The notes beneath the pieces were generated by a model. That model was not told where the DNA came from. It saw only the letters and a list, made by a program, of their open reading frames with translations, and ran no database searches. A DNA stretch of 64,000 nt from Phycisphaerae bacterium (GTDB lineage: Bacteria > Planctomycetota > Phycisphaerae > UBA1845 > CAIVHJ01), in NCBI GenBank assembly GCA_022072405.1, contig JAJVHX010000008.1, forward strand, positions 62,001 through 126,000, given 5' to 3'. The position numbers and the translations under genes were made by a program. This document shows, piece after piece, positions 1 through 9,842 of this stretch. The first letter of the stretch is position 1; each line of letters begins with the position of its first letter.

Positions 1-169
1 TAACCTGCCGGATCTCGTCGATCCACAGACTCAGTTCATCAATACTCGACCAGCGGATCAACCCCGCCAGCAGCGTCAGGAAGATGATCGCCAGCCAGTC
101 ATAACGGCTCGACGGCTGTTGAGCCAATGGCCAAGTGATTGAAGTCAGGTCAGGGTTTGATGGCTTCAT
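1..169 (-). CDS. Partial glycosyltransferase-like membrane protein (N-terminus only)
   Basis: An open frame starts at ATG 169 on the minus strand and runs off the left edge, giving 56 residues. It begins MKPSNPDLTSITWPLAQQ, continues with one hydrophobic segment (DWLAIIFLTLLAGLIRW) and then ELSLWIDEIRQV. The arrangement of a first membrane helix, an R-x-W turn and an acidic LW-[IL]-DE motif matches the start of the glycosyltransferase at 37390-38949 (helix, then ENFWLDEICS). That motif is typical of GT39/ArnT/PMT-like lipid-linked sugar transferases, where the acidic pair lies in the first periplasmic loop. No strong ribosome binding site is visible. The family call rests on this short N-terminus alone. 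Confidence 0.55.
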   Translation of the reverse strand, partial: MKPSNPDLTSITWPLAQQPSSRYDWLAIIFLTLLAGLIRWSSIDELSLWIDEIRQV

Positions 170-272
170 GGGGTTATCTCACCAGAATTTATCGAACAAC
201 TTTTTGGCCAAGTTGCCCCAATAATCATGCCCAACGCTCATCGTCAACATCTTTTAATATCGGACTATCGCT

Positions 273-362
273 GGTACTGGTTTGGTTTGTATCCAGTTCA
301 TTGGCAACATCATGAAAATTGCTCCCTTACGGTCACGGCTCGGTAAGACGATACCCGTACCC
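273..362 (+). repeat. MITE-like element, family A, diverged copy
   Basis: It begins GGTACTGG and ends CGATACCCGTACC, and it carries the core CTCCCTTACGGTCACGGC. Its length (90 bp) and layout match the other family A copies. The left inverted repeat is eroded and no flanking direct repeat is recognisable. The rest of the gap between 170 and 473 shows no gene. Confidence 0.7.
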
Positions 363-473
363 ATCCGATCGTGTGTTGCCGTAGTCATCGATCCCCGCCC
401 GATCCATCTGAGGAATTAGTTGTGTCAGACCCTGCATAATCGGTTATTATGGATTGCAGAAGGAGTGCTGCTC

Positions 474-878
474 GTGCCGGGTCAACAACAGGTAGTTGGA
501 AAAAAGCTTATCCTATTCGCTATGTGTGGGATCGGGCTGCTGGCGGGTTGCGGTATTTCCGCACTCGCGGTGATTCCCACTCTGTTCAATACGCAGAGCC
601 AGCTGGCTGGTTGCCCCACCGACTGGACCGATATCGGCAACACCGTCGAAATCACCTATGAAATTCTGGTCGATGGTCAGTGGCAGGCTCCTGAACCCCT
701 GGAGGAGATCACCTGGAGTATCACCAGCGGAGATGCTCTTCTTTCCGCTACTGATGCCAACCCCATCACGGTGGAATTGACCCAGTCGGGCATCCTCACC
801 ATTCGCGCCGACTATATCAGCACATCGCTAACCGCCAACCCCGCCACCTGCGATATCTTCACCCGCCAGCCGGAATGA
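474..878 (+). CDS. Small secreted lipoprotein of unknown function
   Basis: A 134-residue protein. GTG 474 was chosen because AGAAGGAG sits about 9 bases upstream; an in-frame TTG at 420 would lengthen the N-terminus but has no such signal. From 474 the protein has a classic lipoprotein signal: a KK n-region, a hydrophobic stretch and a LLAGC lipobox with Cys near residue 25. The mature part contains three further Cys residues. A GQWQAPEPLEEITWSITSG segment followed by short beta-rich stretches suggests a bacterial Ig-like fold, but no family was recognised. It converges on the PhzF gene, with stops 4 bp apart. Confidence 0.65.
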   Translation: MPGQQQVVGKKLILFAMCGIGLLAGCGISALAVIPTLFNTQSQLAGCPTDWTDIGNTVEITYEILVDGQWQAPEPLEEITWSITSGDALLSATDANPITVELTQSGILTIRADYISTSLTANPATCDIFTRQPE

Positions 879-882
879 AGTA

Positions 883-1803
883 TCAGACGTACAACTGGCC
901 TTCCATGACCAGGCTGGTCTGGCCGGCGATGCGGACCCGGAACGCTTCGTCGGGTCGGCGGATGACCACGGCGCGGATCAGACCGGCCCGGCCGCTGCTG
1001 TCCGATTGGGTGGCATTGAGAATGGCGGTGTCGCCGAAAGTCGGGATCACTCCGTTGGTCACCAGATAGGCAGCGAGCGGACCATGAACGCTGCCGGTCA
1101 CCGGGTCTTCGTTGATGCCGACACTCGGGGCGAAGAAGCGTGACTGCACATGAATGGTGGGGGTCAGCGTACTGGTGGTTGCCAGGCAGATGCCGCGAAA
1201 CTGCTGCTGCTGGGAAAACTTGGCCAGTTTTTTGAAGTCCGGCATCGCCGCCAGCAAATCGGTCAACCGCTTTACAAAAACCAGCACATCACCATCCTGC
1301 GACTGCATGGCCGGGAGGGCGTCGTCATAGCCGTCGACAGGTACATCCAGATATTCGCTCCACAATCGCGGGATAATCAGTTTTTTCTTGAGTACCGGCG
1401 GTTCGAGGTCCAGCCAGACAAGAAATGGCTGATCGGGCATTTTATCCAGCCGTTCACAGCGGATGGTGAGGATGCCGCTGTTGATCTGCAGGGGAAGGAT
1501 CGTTCCCTTTTCATCCGGCAGCGAGACAAACCGGCCGCTCTCGATCAGGGCCCGCACCGCAGCGATGGTGCCGTGGCCGCACATCTGCACTTCGCAGCGC
1601 GGGGTGAACCAGCGCAGCCGGATCGGTGCGTCGGGCGAGCTGGATTTCATCACGAAGGTGGTCTCACTGAGGTTGAATTCGCGGGCGATGGCTTGCATCT
1701 GTTCGATCGTCAGACCATCGGCGTTGAGGACCACTGCCGCCGGATTGCCGGCATAACGCTCCGCTGTAAAGACATCGATGAGGTAATAACTCAGTTTGGC
1801 CAT
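883..1803 (-). CDS. PhzF family isomerase/epimerase-like protein
   Basis: A 306-residue protein of the PhzF/DapF-like fold. The start MAKLSYYLIDVFTAERYAGN is the typical PhzF N-terminus: a beta strand, then D-x-F and the GNPA-V motif. The first half ends in the CGHGTIAAVRAL loop and the second half contains GINEDPVTGSVHGPLAAYL, the matching active-site loop of the duplicated fold. The E in LSETTFV (near residue 47) corresponds to the catalytic glutamate of PhzF. Length is normal for the family. Most genomic PhzF relatives have no assigned substrate, and no phenazine genes are nearby, so only the family is claimed. Confidence 0.9.
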   Translation of the reverse strand: MAKLSYYLIDVFTAERYAGNPAAVVLNADGLTIEQMQAIAREFNLSETTFVMKSSSPDAPIRLRWFTPRCEVQMCGHGTIAAVRALIESGRFVSLPDEKGTILPLQINSGILTIRCERLDKMPDQPFLVWLDLEPPVLKKKLIIPRLWSEYLDVPVDGYDDALPAMQSQDGDVLVFVKRLTDLLAAMPDFKKLAKFSQQQQFRGICLATTSTLTPTIHVQSRFFAPSVGINEDPVTGSVHGPLAAYLVTNGVIPTFGDTAILNATQSDSSGRAGLIRAVVIRRPDEAFRVRIAGQTSLVMEGQLYV

Positions 1804-1895
1804 TCGTGTTTAGCTGTTAGCAGTTAGTCTGTTCCCGGCTGCCTTGTTTATTTTTTCTATACCCTAACCCCTGAACCCGCAACCCTTCTTCCCGC

Positions 1896-3452
1896 TTATT
1901 CCCACTCGATCGTAGCGGGGGGTTTGGAGCTGATGTCGTAGGTCACGCGGTTGATCCCGCGCACCTCATTCATGATCCGCGAGGAGATGCGGGCCAGTAT
2001 TTCATAATCGATGCGAACCCAGTCAGCCGTCATGAAATCCTGCGTTTCCACAAAACGAATCGCCGCCACCTGTGTACCTTCATAACTGCGATAATCACCC
2101 GTGACCCCGACGGCACTGACCGGCAGCAGCACGGCAAAGGCCTGGGCGATGCGACGATACCAGTCGGCAGCGCGGATTTCCTCGATGACAATATGGTCCA
2201 CCGCCCGCAGCAGGTCACAACGAGCCTTGGTGACTTCACCGAGGAGTCGCACCGCCAATCCCGGACCGGGGAAAGGATGTCGCCAGGTGATTTCTATCGG
2301 CAGCCCCAGATGATCTGCCATCAGTCGGACTTCGTCCTTGAACAAATCACGTAGCGGTTCGATCAACTCGAAACCCAGCTGTTCCGGCAGACCGCCGACA
2401 TTGTGATGCAGTTTGATACCCGCTGCCCGTCCGGCGATGCTCAGGCCGCTTTCGATGACGTCGGGGTATAATGTGCCCTGGGCCAGAAAGCGGGCGTTGG
2501 GAATCTGCCGGGCTTCATCACGGAAAACATCGATGAAGCAATGGCCGATCCGCCGCCGTTTTTCCTGCGGATCCACCACCCCGAGAAGCACTTCCAGAAA
2601 TCGGGATTCCGCATCGACGACGCGCAGGTCAATATGAAAGTGATCGCGAAAGGTTTCCTCCACCAGCGTCCGTTCGTATAGCCGCAACAGCCCGTTATCC
2701 ACAAAGATGCAGGTCAGCCGGTCGCCGATAGCCTGATGGATCAGCGCTGCCGTAACACTGCTGTCCACCCCACCGCTGAGTCCGCAGATGACGCGATCCT
2801 GAGGACCGACGCGGGTGCGAATATCCTCCACGCAGCGCTGAATCAGGCTGCCGACCTGCCAGTCACCCCGACAGCCGCAGATGTCATACAGAAAATTGCG
2901 CAACAGCCGGCTGCCTTCTGGGGTATGGGTCACTTCGGGATGAAACTGCACGCCCCAGAAGGGGTGGGTGTGATGGCGAACCGCCGCCCAGGCACAAGCG
3001 GAGGTGCTGGCCAGGGGCTGAAACTCGCTGCTGAGATGCTGCACCACGTCGCCATGGCTCATCCACACCGTGGCTTGCGGCGGCAGATGGTTGAGCAATG
3101 GATCGGGGTGAGTAATATGCAGTGCGGTGCGGCCGAATTCACGTGTCGGGGAACCGCCTACCGATCCGCCCAGCAGACTGCAGGCCAACTGCATGCCATA
3201 GCAGATACCCAGCACCGGCCGACCGCTGGTCAATATTTCCGGATGGCAACGCGGGGCATCGGCTTCATAGGTGCTGCTCGGCCCACCGCTCAGAATGAAA
3301 CCCGCCAATTCATAATTCTGCAATTCCGCCAGCCGGATATCAGGCCGGACGATCAGACTGTGAACGTGATTCTCGCGTACCCGGCGGGCAATCAATTGGG
3401 TGTATTGGCTGCCAAAATCAAGAACGGCGATTGTCTGGGTTTTCAGGTTCAT
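1896..3452 (-). CDS. guaA: GMP synthase (glutamine-hydrolysing)
   Basis: 518 residues, catalysing XMP + ATP + glutamine to GMP. The N-terminal class I glutamine amidotransferase domain has nucleophile Cys84 in GICYGMQ and the His171/Glu173 pair in VQFHPEV. The ATP pyrophosphatase domain carries the PP-loop SGGVDS at 226-231. The protein ends in the characteristic dimerisation tail [14 protein letters not shown] 3452 overlaps the stop of the upstream membrane-protein gene (TGATG), which suggests translational coupling; a TTG one codon earlier is less likely. IMP dehydrogenase, which supplies XMP, lies about 1.7 kb upstream on the same strand. Confidence 0.97.
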   Translation of the reverse strand: MNLKTQTIAVLDFGSQYTQLIARRVRENHVHSLIVRPDIRLAELQNYELAGFILSGGPSSTYEADAPRCHPEILTSGRPVLGICYGMQLACSLLGGSVGGSPTREFGRTALHITHPDPLLNHLPPQATVWMSHGDVVQHLSSEFQPLASTSACAWAAVRHHTHPFWGVQFHPEVTHTPEGSRLLRNFLYDICGCRGDWQVGSLIQRCVEDIRTRVGPQDRVICGLSGGVDSSVTAALIHQAIGDRLTCIFVDNGLLRLYERTLVEETFRDHFHIDLRVVDAESRFLEVLLGVVDPQEKRRRIGHCFIDVFRDEARQIPNARFLAQGTLYPDVIESGLSIAGRAAGIKLHHNVGGLPEQLGFELIEPLRDLFKDEVRLMADHLGLPIEITWRHPFPGPGLAVRLLGEVTKARCDLLRAVDHIVIEEIRAADWYRRIAQAFAVLLPVSAVGVTGDYRSYEGTQVAAIRFVETQDFMTADWVRIDYEILARISSRIMNEVRGINRVTYDISSKPPATIEWE

Positions 3453-4417
3453 CAACTGGACTCAAATGATAAGTGGAGAAACTGGATCAATCTCGGTAAG
3501 GCATAATACTCGCCAATCAGCCATCCGCCCAGCAGGCAGGTAGCCGTGAGCGGGGCCCAGATACCGAAATAGCGCATCACGCCGGCTCGGCTGGTGGCTG
3601 GGGCCATGGCGGCCATCCGCACCAGCCAGAACCAGTGCAGCACGATACCCGCTCCGCCGATCATGCTGGCCGGCACGATATGCCACATCGCGCTCCAGGT
3701 AATGACGGAGTGATTCAGTTGGGCGATGTAATGCAGAGGCAACAATCCATAACATACACCCGCCAGCGAGACGATCCACCAATGGGCCGTACTGTAATCA
3801 ATCGCGGCGGAGAAATAGGGCTGCTCCCGCTGGCTAAGGTGCAGGGCCCGCCGGCTGCCCGCCCGCCAGACCGCCAGAGTGGCGCTGCCCAGCAGAAAGA
3901 GCATCACTAGGTTGATCGCCAGGCTGCTAAGAATAATCGCTGGGTTCCAGTAAAGCCGGGCCAGAAACGGCTGACCCTCAGGCCAGTTTTTGGGGCGTTC
4001 CAGCGACCCCACCATCTGCCAGCCTCGTCCGGTCGCCGGTTCGATCAATTGAGTCGCCCCATGATCGAACTCTGCTCTGAAACCGTTACCCGGAAAGGGC
4101 AGGGTGAGTAGCGCACCCGCCATGGCCAGTTGCAACACGCTCCAGCGGGCGAAGCGACGCGAGTGGGTGGAGCGGCGCATCCGTAGCAGGTGGGCCAGAC
4201 GGTAGCTTCCAGCCCCCAATACCCAGCGGATCATTTTTCCCAGTCCGGCCCCCTGCGCCTCGGCGTAGGGAGTGGTATCGTCATTAATCACCAGTGAGCG
4301 ATCGAGGGTGATTCCGCAGAGCGGGCATTGGCGGGTGGCAGCGTCGAGGATCGGGCTGCGACAGCCGGGGCACCTCAACAGGTCGGCGGCGGAGCTGGGC
4401 AATTGCAGTTCGCTCAT
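3452..4417 (-). CDS. Zinc-ribbon multi-pass membrane protein of unknown function
   Basis: 321 residues. The N-terminus has a CPGC...CPLC double knuckle (residues about 16-35), a likely zinc ribbon. It is followed by a basic linker, one helix ([17 protein letters not shown]), a periplasmic-looking stretch, and four or five more hydrophobic segments including [17 protein letters not shown] and [19 protein letters not shown]. The architecture resembles Yip1-like or zinc-ribbon-headed membrane proteins, but no family motif could be named. Its stop overlaps the guaA start by one base, so the two are probably co-transcribed. Its function is unknown. Confidence 0.75.
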   Translation of the reverse strand: MSELQLPSSAADLLRCPGCRSPILDAATRQCPLCGITLDRSLVINDDTTPYAEAQGAGLGKMIRWVLGAGSYRLAHLLRMRRSTHSRRFARWSVLQLAMAGALLTLPFPGNGFRAEFDHGATQLIEPATGRGWQMVGSLERPKNWPEGQPFLARLYWNPAIILSSLAINLVMLFLLGSATLAVWRAGSRRALHLSQREQPYFSAAIDYSTAHWWIVSLAGVCYGLLPLHYIAQLNHSVITWSAMWHIVPASMIGGAGIVLHWFWLVRMAAMAPATSRAGVMRYFGIWAPLTATCLLGGWLIGEYYALPRLIQFLHLSFESS

Positions 4418-4489
4418 GGTCCCGGCCTTCCCTGACCATTATATGACGCGCTGATTGAGTTGCTGAAGCCGACCCTGCTGAGAGCAATA

Positions 4490-5077
4490 CTAATGATCTG
4501 CCGGCGGCGGCGTATGCTCATCAGTGGCGGGTTCCGTGGCATCGGGCGCTGTATCCATCACCACGGGTTCCGGCAGCGTCGGGTTATAGGCTTCCACCAC
4601 ATCCGGCAGGACACTGTCACCGCTGCACGCCAGCGAATCATGATTGCGGAAACCGAAGGTCTGGTGGCTGATGCGGCCGTCGCTGCATTTGGAGGCCCAG
4701 ATGGGATCGACGATCACGCTCACCGGTAAGCCGGCGGTGTTGAGCGCCTGGCGTGAGGGGCAGTAAGCCACGGCGACATAATCGACCCAGGTCCAGGCGA
4801 AACGGCCGTCGTTGCTGCCGCTATCTTCCATGAAATCTTCCCACCAGATTGGCCAGTGGGCGGTGCCCTGATCCTGCGGGCTGATGACGCCTTCAGACCA
4901 GTCGCGGTGTGCTTGTGCGCCTGGGCCGCTGTTTTGTGCTCGAATGCGGTCGGCGGAGGCGGTGGTCACGCTGGCGGTCGGCGGCAGATCATCGCGAAAA
5001 GGATTGGGCGTCATCGCGCAACCCGCTGCACTGACTATCACCAGACCCGCTGAAAATAATTGCATCATTTTCTGCAT
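4490..5077 (-). CDS. Lipoprotein of unknown function with Trp-rich and Cys-containing domain
   Basis: 195 residues from ATG 5077, chosen because GAGG lies 6 bases upstream; a TTG four codons earlier is less likely. MQKMMQLFSAGLVIVSAAGC is a lipoprotein signal with lipobox SAAGC and Cys20. The mature part has a low-complexity Ser/Ala/Thr region, then an aromatic segment (WPIWWEDFMED, FAWTWVDYVAVAYCPSR) followed by two more Cys residues (SKCSDG and LACSGD). The tail is rich in Pro, Glu and Thr. It was not recognised as a known family. It sits between the guaA operon and guaB on the same strand. Confidence 0.7.
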   Translation of the reverse strand: MQKMMQLFSAGLVIVSAAGCAMTPNPFRDDLPPTASVTTASADRIRAQNSGPGAQAHRDWSEGVISPQDQGTAHWPIWWEDFMEDSGSNDGRFAWTWVDYVAVAYCPSRQALNTAGLPVSVIVDPIWASKCSDGRISHQTFGFRNHDSLACSGDSVLPDVVEAYNPTLPEPVVMDTAPDATEPATDEHTPPPADH

Positions 5078-5120
5078 ACGACACCTCAATATTGCCCAGC
5101 CCCTTTATCCCCTTACCCAC

Positions 5121-6608
5121 TCATTCTTCCAACGCCGATTCGGTAAGGTAATTGGGGGCTTCGGTGGTGATGAACACATCGTGCGGATGGGATTCTACCA
5201 CACTCGCCCCGGAGACACGATAGAACTGGGCGTCGCGCTGCAGGTCGGCGATGGTCGCCGCCCCGCAATAGCCCATACCCGCCCGGATGCCGCCCACCAT
5301 GTGATAGACAAACTCTTGCAACGACCCGCGATAGGGCACCCGTCCTTCGACCCCTTCCGGGACGAATTTATCGCGTTTTTTGATTTCACCCTGGCCGTAG
5401 CGGTCGGCGCTGCCGGCTCCCATCGCGCCCAGTGAACCCATGCCGCGATATTCCTTGAACCGCCGGCCTTTGTAGATCACTAGGTGGCCCGGCGACTCGT
5501 CCAGACCGGCAAACATGGAACCCATCATCACGCTGTCGGCTCCGGCGGCGAGGGCCTTGGTGATATCACCACTGTGGCGGATTCCGCCATCCGCGATCAC
5601 CGGTACGTCGGCGATGCGGGCTGCTTCCACGGCATTGAAGATCGCCGTGATCTGCGGAACGCCCACCCCGGTGACCACCCGTGTGGTGCAGATAGATCCC
5701 GGACCGATACCCACCTTGAGGGCGTCGGCCCCCGCGTCGATCAGGTCACGGGCTGCTGTGGCGGTGGCGATGTTGCCGGCGATCACTTCGATCTTCCAGC
5801 GCGACTTGAGGGTCCGGACCGTGCTGATGACATTTTCGCTGTGGCCATGAGCCGTATCGACACAGATGACATCGACTCCGCTGCGGATCAACGCTTCGAT
5901 CCGTTCCAGATCATGCACTCCGCTCGCAGCACCAACCCGCAACCGGCCGCGCTCATCCTTGGAGGATTGGGTGAAGACCCGCGACCGCTCGATATCCCGC
6001 ATGGTGATCAGCCCGGCCAGTTTGCCCGCCGCTTCCACCAGCAGCAGCTTCTTGACCTTGGCTCGATTCAGAATCGTGCGGGCTTCTTCCAGGGTGGTAT
6101 CCGGTCGGGCGGTAACCAGGTTGCGGCGGGTCATCACTTCCTCGACCCGCGCCGCGTCGTCATCCAGAAATTTCAGATCGCGCCCGGTGAGGATGCCCAG
6201 CAGCTGATGCTGCTCATCGACCACCGGCACACCGGATATATTATGCAGGTTCATCAGCTCGCGGGCCCGGGCGACCGGTTGACCCGGCTGCATGGTCACC
6301 GGATCGAGGATCACGCCGCTCTCACTCCGCTTCACCTTGGTCACTTCGCGGCACTGCTGCTCGATGGTCAGGTTCTTGTGAATGATGCCGATTCCCCCCT
6401 CCTGGGCCAGCGCAATCGCCAGTCGCGATTCGGTAACCGTGTCCATCGGGGCGGAAACCAGGGGAAGGTTGATGTTGATCTGCCGCGTCAGCCGCGTGCG
6501 CACCACCGCATCGCGCGGTAAAATGGCACTCCGCCGCGGTATCAACAGCACATCATCAAACGTAATCGCTTCACCGATAATCTTGGAGGGTTCAATCGCC
6601 GGCGACAT
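5121..6608 (-). CDS. guaB: IMP dehydrogenase
   Basis: 495 residues, oxidising IMP to XMP with NAD+, the committed step to GMP. ATG 6608 gives the usual start ([12 protein letters not shown] near residues 13-24) and has GGAG 8 bases upstream. The frame stays open to 6755, but that extension is encoded partly by an inserted repeat element and is not part of the enzyme. Two CBS domains lie at about 100-215. Catalytic Cys307 is in GPGSICTTR, followed by the flap and phosphate-binding motifs [14 protein letters not shown] and [10 protein letters not shown]. Length and motifs are normal. Confidence 0.97.
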   Translation of the reverse strand: MSPAIEPSKIIGEAITFDDVLLIPRRSAILPRDAVVRTRLTRQININLPLVSAPMDTVTESRLAIALAQEGGIGIIHKNLTIEQQCREVTKVKRSESGVILDPVTMQPGQPVARARELMNLHNISGVPVVDEQHQLLGILTGRDLKFLDDDAARVEEVMTRRNLVTARPDTTLEEARTILNRAKVKKLLLVEAAGKLAGLITMRDIERSRVFTQSSKDERGRLRVGAASGVHDLERIEALIRSGVDVICVDTAHGHSENVISTVRTLKSRWKIEVIAGNIATATAARDLIDAGADALKVGIGPGSICTTRVVTGVGVPQITAIFNAVEAARIADVPVIADGGIRHSGDITKALAAGADSVMMGSMFAGLDESPGHLVIYKGRRFKEYRGMGSLGAMGAGSADRYGQGEIKKRDKFVPEGVEGRVPYRGSLQEFVYHMVGGIRAGMGYCGAATIADLQRDAQFYRVSGASVVESHPHDVFITTEAPNYLTESALEE

Positions 6609-6702
6609 GGTGGGGATCTCCACGCGAAGATCGGACTCTTCCGCGAGCCCTTGAGCGATTATCGCCAGCTCAGTCCTTGCGGTCAAGTATAAATCAATTA
6701 CT

Positions 6703-6792
6703 GGTACTGGTATCGTTTCACCGAGCCGCGACCGTAAGGGAGTGGTCTTCAACATAGTGTGTTTGAATTTTGCCTCAAACGATACCAGTACC
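6703..6792 (-). mobile_element. MITE-like element, family A
   Basis: 90 bp with perfect 16-bp terminal inverted repeats (GGTACTGGTATCGTTT at 6703-6718 and its complement at 6777-6792). It is flanked by a perfect 8-bp direct repeat CAATTACT at 6695-6702 and 6793-6800. The conserved core reads on the minus strand. It lies between guaB and the upstream membrane-protein gene and extends the open frame of guaB upstream. It encodes no protein. Confidence 0.9.
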
Positions 6793-6795
6793 CAA

Positions 6796-7629
6796 TTACT
6801 GGCTTTCGGTGATCGGATGGGTATTCGTCGGCGTGACGTTTTTTGGTTGGTTCAGCTGGGTCAGGACGACAAAGACGGCGTAGGCCAGCAGGCCCATCGA
6901 GAGCACCAGTCGAATCTTGAAACCCAGTTTGTGCTGCTGCAGATAGAAGACAATCGGTTTGGTTCGGCCCGGTACGGTCATTGGAAGCCGGCCATCATCC
7001 ACCGCCCATTGCAGATATCGTAAGACACCGGTCGATTCGTAACGATCTGCAAGATATTTTTCGATCTGTCGTGGCACGTCCAGGTTGATCTGCTCTTCCG
7101 TCAGGCCTGGCGGCAGGTAGCGGATTTTCTCCTTGTAGCGGAACAGCGCGTCCTTGGGCAGGTAGCTCGTTTCCAGCACCAGCGCCCCGCACCAGGGAAT
7201 GACGATCAGAAAAAACCCCACCAGGGCGATGCGGGCTTTACTCAGTGGCTGCCAGCGTTGCAACAGGCGGTGCCACGCCGCCGCCATGATCAGTCCGAAT
7301 AGCGCATAAAAAAACAGCCCGATATAGCCCAGCAGGTTGTTCAGATTGGAAAAGGCCCAGATGTTGAAGCTGACCGCCGTCTCCGCCATCAGCAGATCAA
7401 ACAGCAGCCGGCGGCGTTCGGCTGGTCCCAACCAACCCATCAGCCAGACCAGTCCGAGCAGCACACCCACAGCCGCCGTCACCGACAGCCAGTGACCCAC
7501 CAGCCAGACAAAGAGAATATTCCCACCGATGAACACTAACCCCAGCAGCAGTTCCACAATCTTTGGCGGCGGACTACCGGACCGACGCGGCGGCGGGATC
7601 GATGCTGATTGAAGGGGGGCGGTACTCAT
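6796..7629 (-). CDS. Membrane protein of unknown function
   Basis: 277 residues from ATG 7629; an in-frame start at 7713 lacks support. A Pro/Ser-rich cytoplasmic head (PPPRRSGSPPPK) precedes about five hydrophobic segments (IVELLLGLVFIGGNILFVWLV, VTAAVGVLLGLVWLMGWLG, YIGLFFYALFGLIMAAAW, IALVGFFLIVIPWCGAL). Next comes a soluble domain of about 80 residues (LPKDALFRYKEKIRYLPPG to TVPGRTKPIVFYLQQHK), then a last helix (IRLVLSMGLLAYAVFVVL). The C-terminal tail abuts the family A element at 6703-6792. No family was recognised. Confidence 0.7.
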   Translation of the reverse strand: MSTAPLQSASIPPPRRSGSPPPKIVELLLGLVFIGGNILFVWLVGHWLSVTAAVGVLLGLVWLMGWLGPAERRRLLFDLLMAETAVSFNIWAFSNLNNLLGYIGLFFYALFGLIMAAAWHRLLQRWQPLSKARIALVGFFLIVIPWCGALVLETSYLPKDALFRYKEKIRYLPPGLTEEQINLDVPRQIEKYLADRYESTGVLRYLQWAVDDGRLPMTVPGRTKPIVFYLQQHKLGFKIRLVLSMGLLAYAVFVVLTQLNQPKNVTPTNTHPITESQ

Positions 7630-7683
7630 CAAGCTGCTACTGTCCTGCTTTTCGCCAGTGTCGTCAAGTGAACGTTGACCGTG

Positions 7684-7782
7684 AGTTCTGGCAAAATCTT
7701 TACCGAGCCGCAACCGTCAGGGAGCGGTTCTTACCACCTTACAGACGAAGCAGTTTCATATATTTACAGAATTGTGGCAGTT
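7684..7782 (-). repeat. MITE-like element, family A, diverged copy
   Basis: It carries the family A core in minus orientation (ACCGAGCCGCAACCGTCAGG). The ends are degraded: TTCTGGCAAAATC on the left against a complementary CTGCCACAATTC-like right end. An 11-bp direct repeat GTTGACCGTGA lies at 7674-7684 and 7780-7790. It overlaps the expected element ends, so the exact borders are uncertain by a few bases. The rest of the 7630-7944 gap shows no gene. Confidence 0.65.
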
Positions 7783-7944
7783 GACCGTGAAACGTAACAG
7801 ATCCGCAGGCGCCAGCGAACGAGTGGGTGAAGAGTGGTTGGTGGCTCGTGACTCAAATTGGTCTACGGTGAGCCGTGCGCGATGCATCAATTCACCTCAA
7901 CTGGAACAGCCGTGGCAAGCTCCAATCCTACCCGACAGAACAGC

Positions 7945-9834
7945 CTAACTGAATTCGCTCGATTGTGGAGTATTTCTCTGTAGGGCCGGTCGACCGATAT
8001 GTTTCTGAGCATGTTCAACCAGTTCGGCAGCCATTTCGTAGCGGTTAAAGGGTGGAACAATATAGATTCCCTGACAGATGGGCAGGTAAGATTCGATCAG
8101 TTCTCGGGCGATCTGCAAGCCCTCGCGCTGGCCGGTCGACTTGTCCGTGCGGGCCATCCGCTGCAGGATCGTTTCCGGCACACGCACTCCGGGCAACTCA
8201 TTATGCACAAACTCCGCGTTGCGGCCCGACACAAAAGGAAAGACCGCCGGAAAAATCGGTGCATCAATCCCCGCTTCACGGATCATCCGCACCGCCAGCG
8301 CCAGTCGCTCGGCGTCGAAGACCAGCTGGGTCATGATGAACATCGCTCCGGCTTGAATCTTGCGCCTAAGTTTCTTGACTTCAAAATCGAGATTCTTGAA
8401 ATTGGGGTTGAAACCGCAGCCGATGTTAAAACCGGTGGCCTTCTGGATGCTGGCGCCGGCGAAGTTGATTCCCTCATTGAGCTGGGCGGCGATTTTGATC
8501 AGCCCGATGCTGTTGAGATCATACACGCTGGACGATCCCGGCTGATTGCCCAGCTTGGCGGGGTCGCCGGTGATCACCAACACATTCTTCAACCCCTGTA
8601 CCCACGCCCCCATCAGCAGCGACTGCAAACCGATGATATTGTGGTCGCGGCAGGTCATGTGAATGACACATTCGATGCCGATCTGTCCCTGCACCAGTGC
8701 CGCCGTGGCGATGTTACTGACCCGCAGGGTGGCCAGCGGTGAATCGCCGATGGTGATCGCATCCACGCCGAGGTTATGCAGCACGCGGCAACCAGTCAGC
8801 ATTTTTTCAAAATCCAGGCCGTAGGGCGGGTCGAGTTCAACAAAGATCAATTGTTTATTCTGCACCTGGCTCAGATAACTGTCGCGTTGCGGCGGGCGGA
8901 GAGGTGTTTCCACTGCGGCGGCCCGAGGGATTCGGCGGACCATTCGCGTCGCCGGGGTGCGTTGATTCAGCTTCGCCACAATCGCGGCGATGGAGGCGGG
9001 CGTTGTACCGCAGCAGCCGCCGACCAGATTAGCCCCCGCCGCCACCATGCGTTCCGCCATAGCGGCCAGATAGTCGGGCGAAGAAAGATACATGATTCGC
9101 CCGCCCACATCTTCGGGGAATCCGGCATTGGGAAAGGCTGAAACCAGCGCCGAGGTCTGGGCACAGAGTTCTTCGATGATATGCAGGACATTGGCCACCC
9201 CGCGCCCGCAATTGGTGCCGATCACATCCGCGCCGACTTCCAGCAGCCGTTCATAGGCGCGGAAAATATCCAGCCCGCCGCTGGTGACGGCACGATGCTG
9301 CAGGGTGAGTGAGGCAATCACCGGCAGATCGGTATGTTCCCTGGCAGCCCGCACCCCGATGACCAGTTGATCCAGGTCGGAAAAAGTTTCGAGCAATATG
9401 GCGTCAACACCGGCATTGGCCAGCAGCACCGCCTGTTCATGGAAGATGGCGTAGACTTCTTCATCGGTCCAGAGGATGGGCTGGTCGGAAAATTCCTGGC
9501 TGGGCAGTGAACCGATGGAGCCGGCCACAAAAGCCCTGCCGCCGGCCGCCGCGCGTGCGATCCGCACACCAGCGACGTTGATCTCATTGATTTTGCCGTC
9601 GAGTCCGTAACCGGCCAGTCGCCCGCGATTGGCTCCGTAGGTATTGGTTTCCAGAAAGCGGGCGCCGGCGGTGATGTAGTCAGCGTGGATTCCCTGCACC
9701 AGTTGCGGCCGGGTCAGGTTCAGTTCGTCATAGTTGGTATCCAGACCCACACCACGGGCGTACAACTCCGTGCCCATCGCCCCATCGCCGACGAGTACTT
9801 CTTCATGCAGAATGTCCAGAAATTTCGCTGCCAT
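7945..9834 (-). CDS. Bifunctional homocysteine S-methyltransferase / methylenetetrahydrofolate reductase
   Basis: 629 residues from ATG 9834. The N-terminal half (about 1-300) is a betaine/methionine-synthase-type homocysteine methyltransferase: GDGAMGTELYARG start, ETNTYGANR, and zinc ligands Cys209 (GTNCG) and Cys274-Cys275 (VGGCCGTTP). The C-terminal half (about 345-610) is a MetF-like TIM barrel with FVELDPPYGLDFEKML, a CRDHN-type folate/FAD region and FNIGCGFNPNF. The fusion would couple making methyl-THF to methylating homocysteine, as in YitJ-type proteins. It starts 8 bases after the thiamine synthase gene and seems to be the last gene of a ribBA-thiE-metF-like run. Confidence 0.93.
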   Translation of the reverse strand: MAAKFLDILHEEVLVGDGAMGTELYARGVGLDTNYDELNLTRPQLVQGIHADYITAGARFLETNTYGANRGRLAGYGLDGKINEINVAGVRIARAAAGGRAFVAGSIGSLPSQEFSDQPILWTDEEVYAIFHEQAVLLANAGVDAILLETFSDLDQLVIGVRAAREHTDLPVIASLTLQHRAVTSGGLDIFRAYERLLEVGADVIGTNCGRGVANVLHIIEELCAQTSALVSAFPNAGFPEDVGGRIMYLSSPDYLAAMAERMVAAGANLVGGCCGTTPASIAAIVAKLNQRTPATRMVRRIPRAAAVETPLRPPQRDSYLSQVQNKQLIFVELDPPYGLDFEKMLTGCRVLHNLGVDAITIGDSPLATLRVSNIATAALVQGQIGIECVIHMTCRDHNIIGLQSLLMGAWVQGLKNVLVITGDPAKLGNQPGSSSVYDLNSIGLIKIAAQLNEGINFAGASIQKATGFNIGCGFNPNFKNLDFEVKKLRRKIQAGAMFIMTQLVFDAERLALAVRMIREAGIDAPIFPAVFPFVSGRNAEFVHNELPGVRVPETILQRMARTDKSTGQREGLQIARELIESYLPICQGIYIVPPFNRYEMAAELVEHAQKHIGRPALQRNTPQSSEFS

Positions 9835-9842
9835 AATTAATG

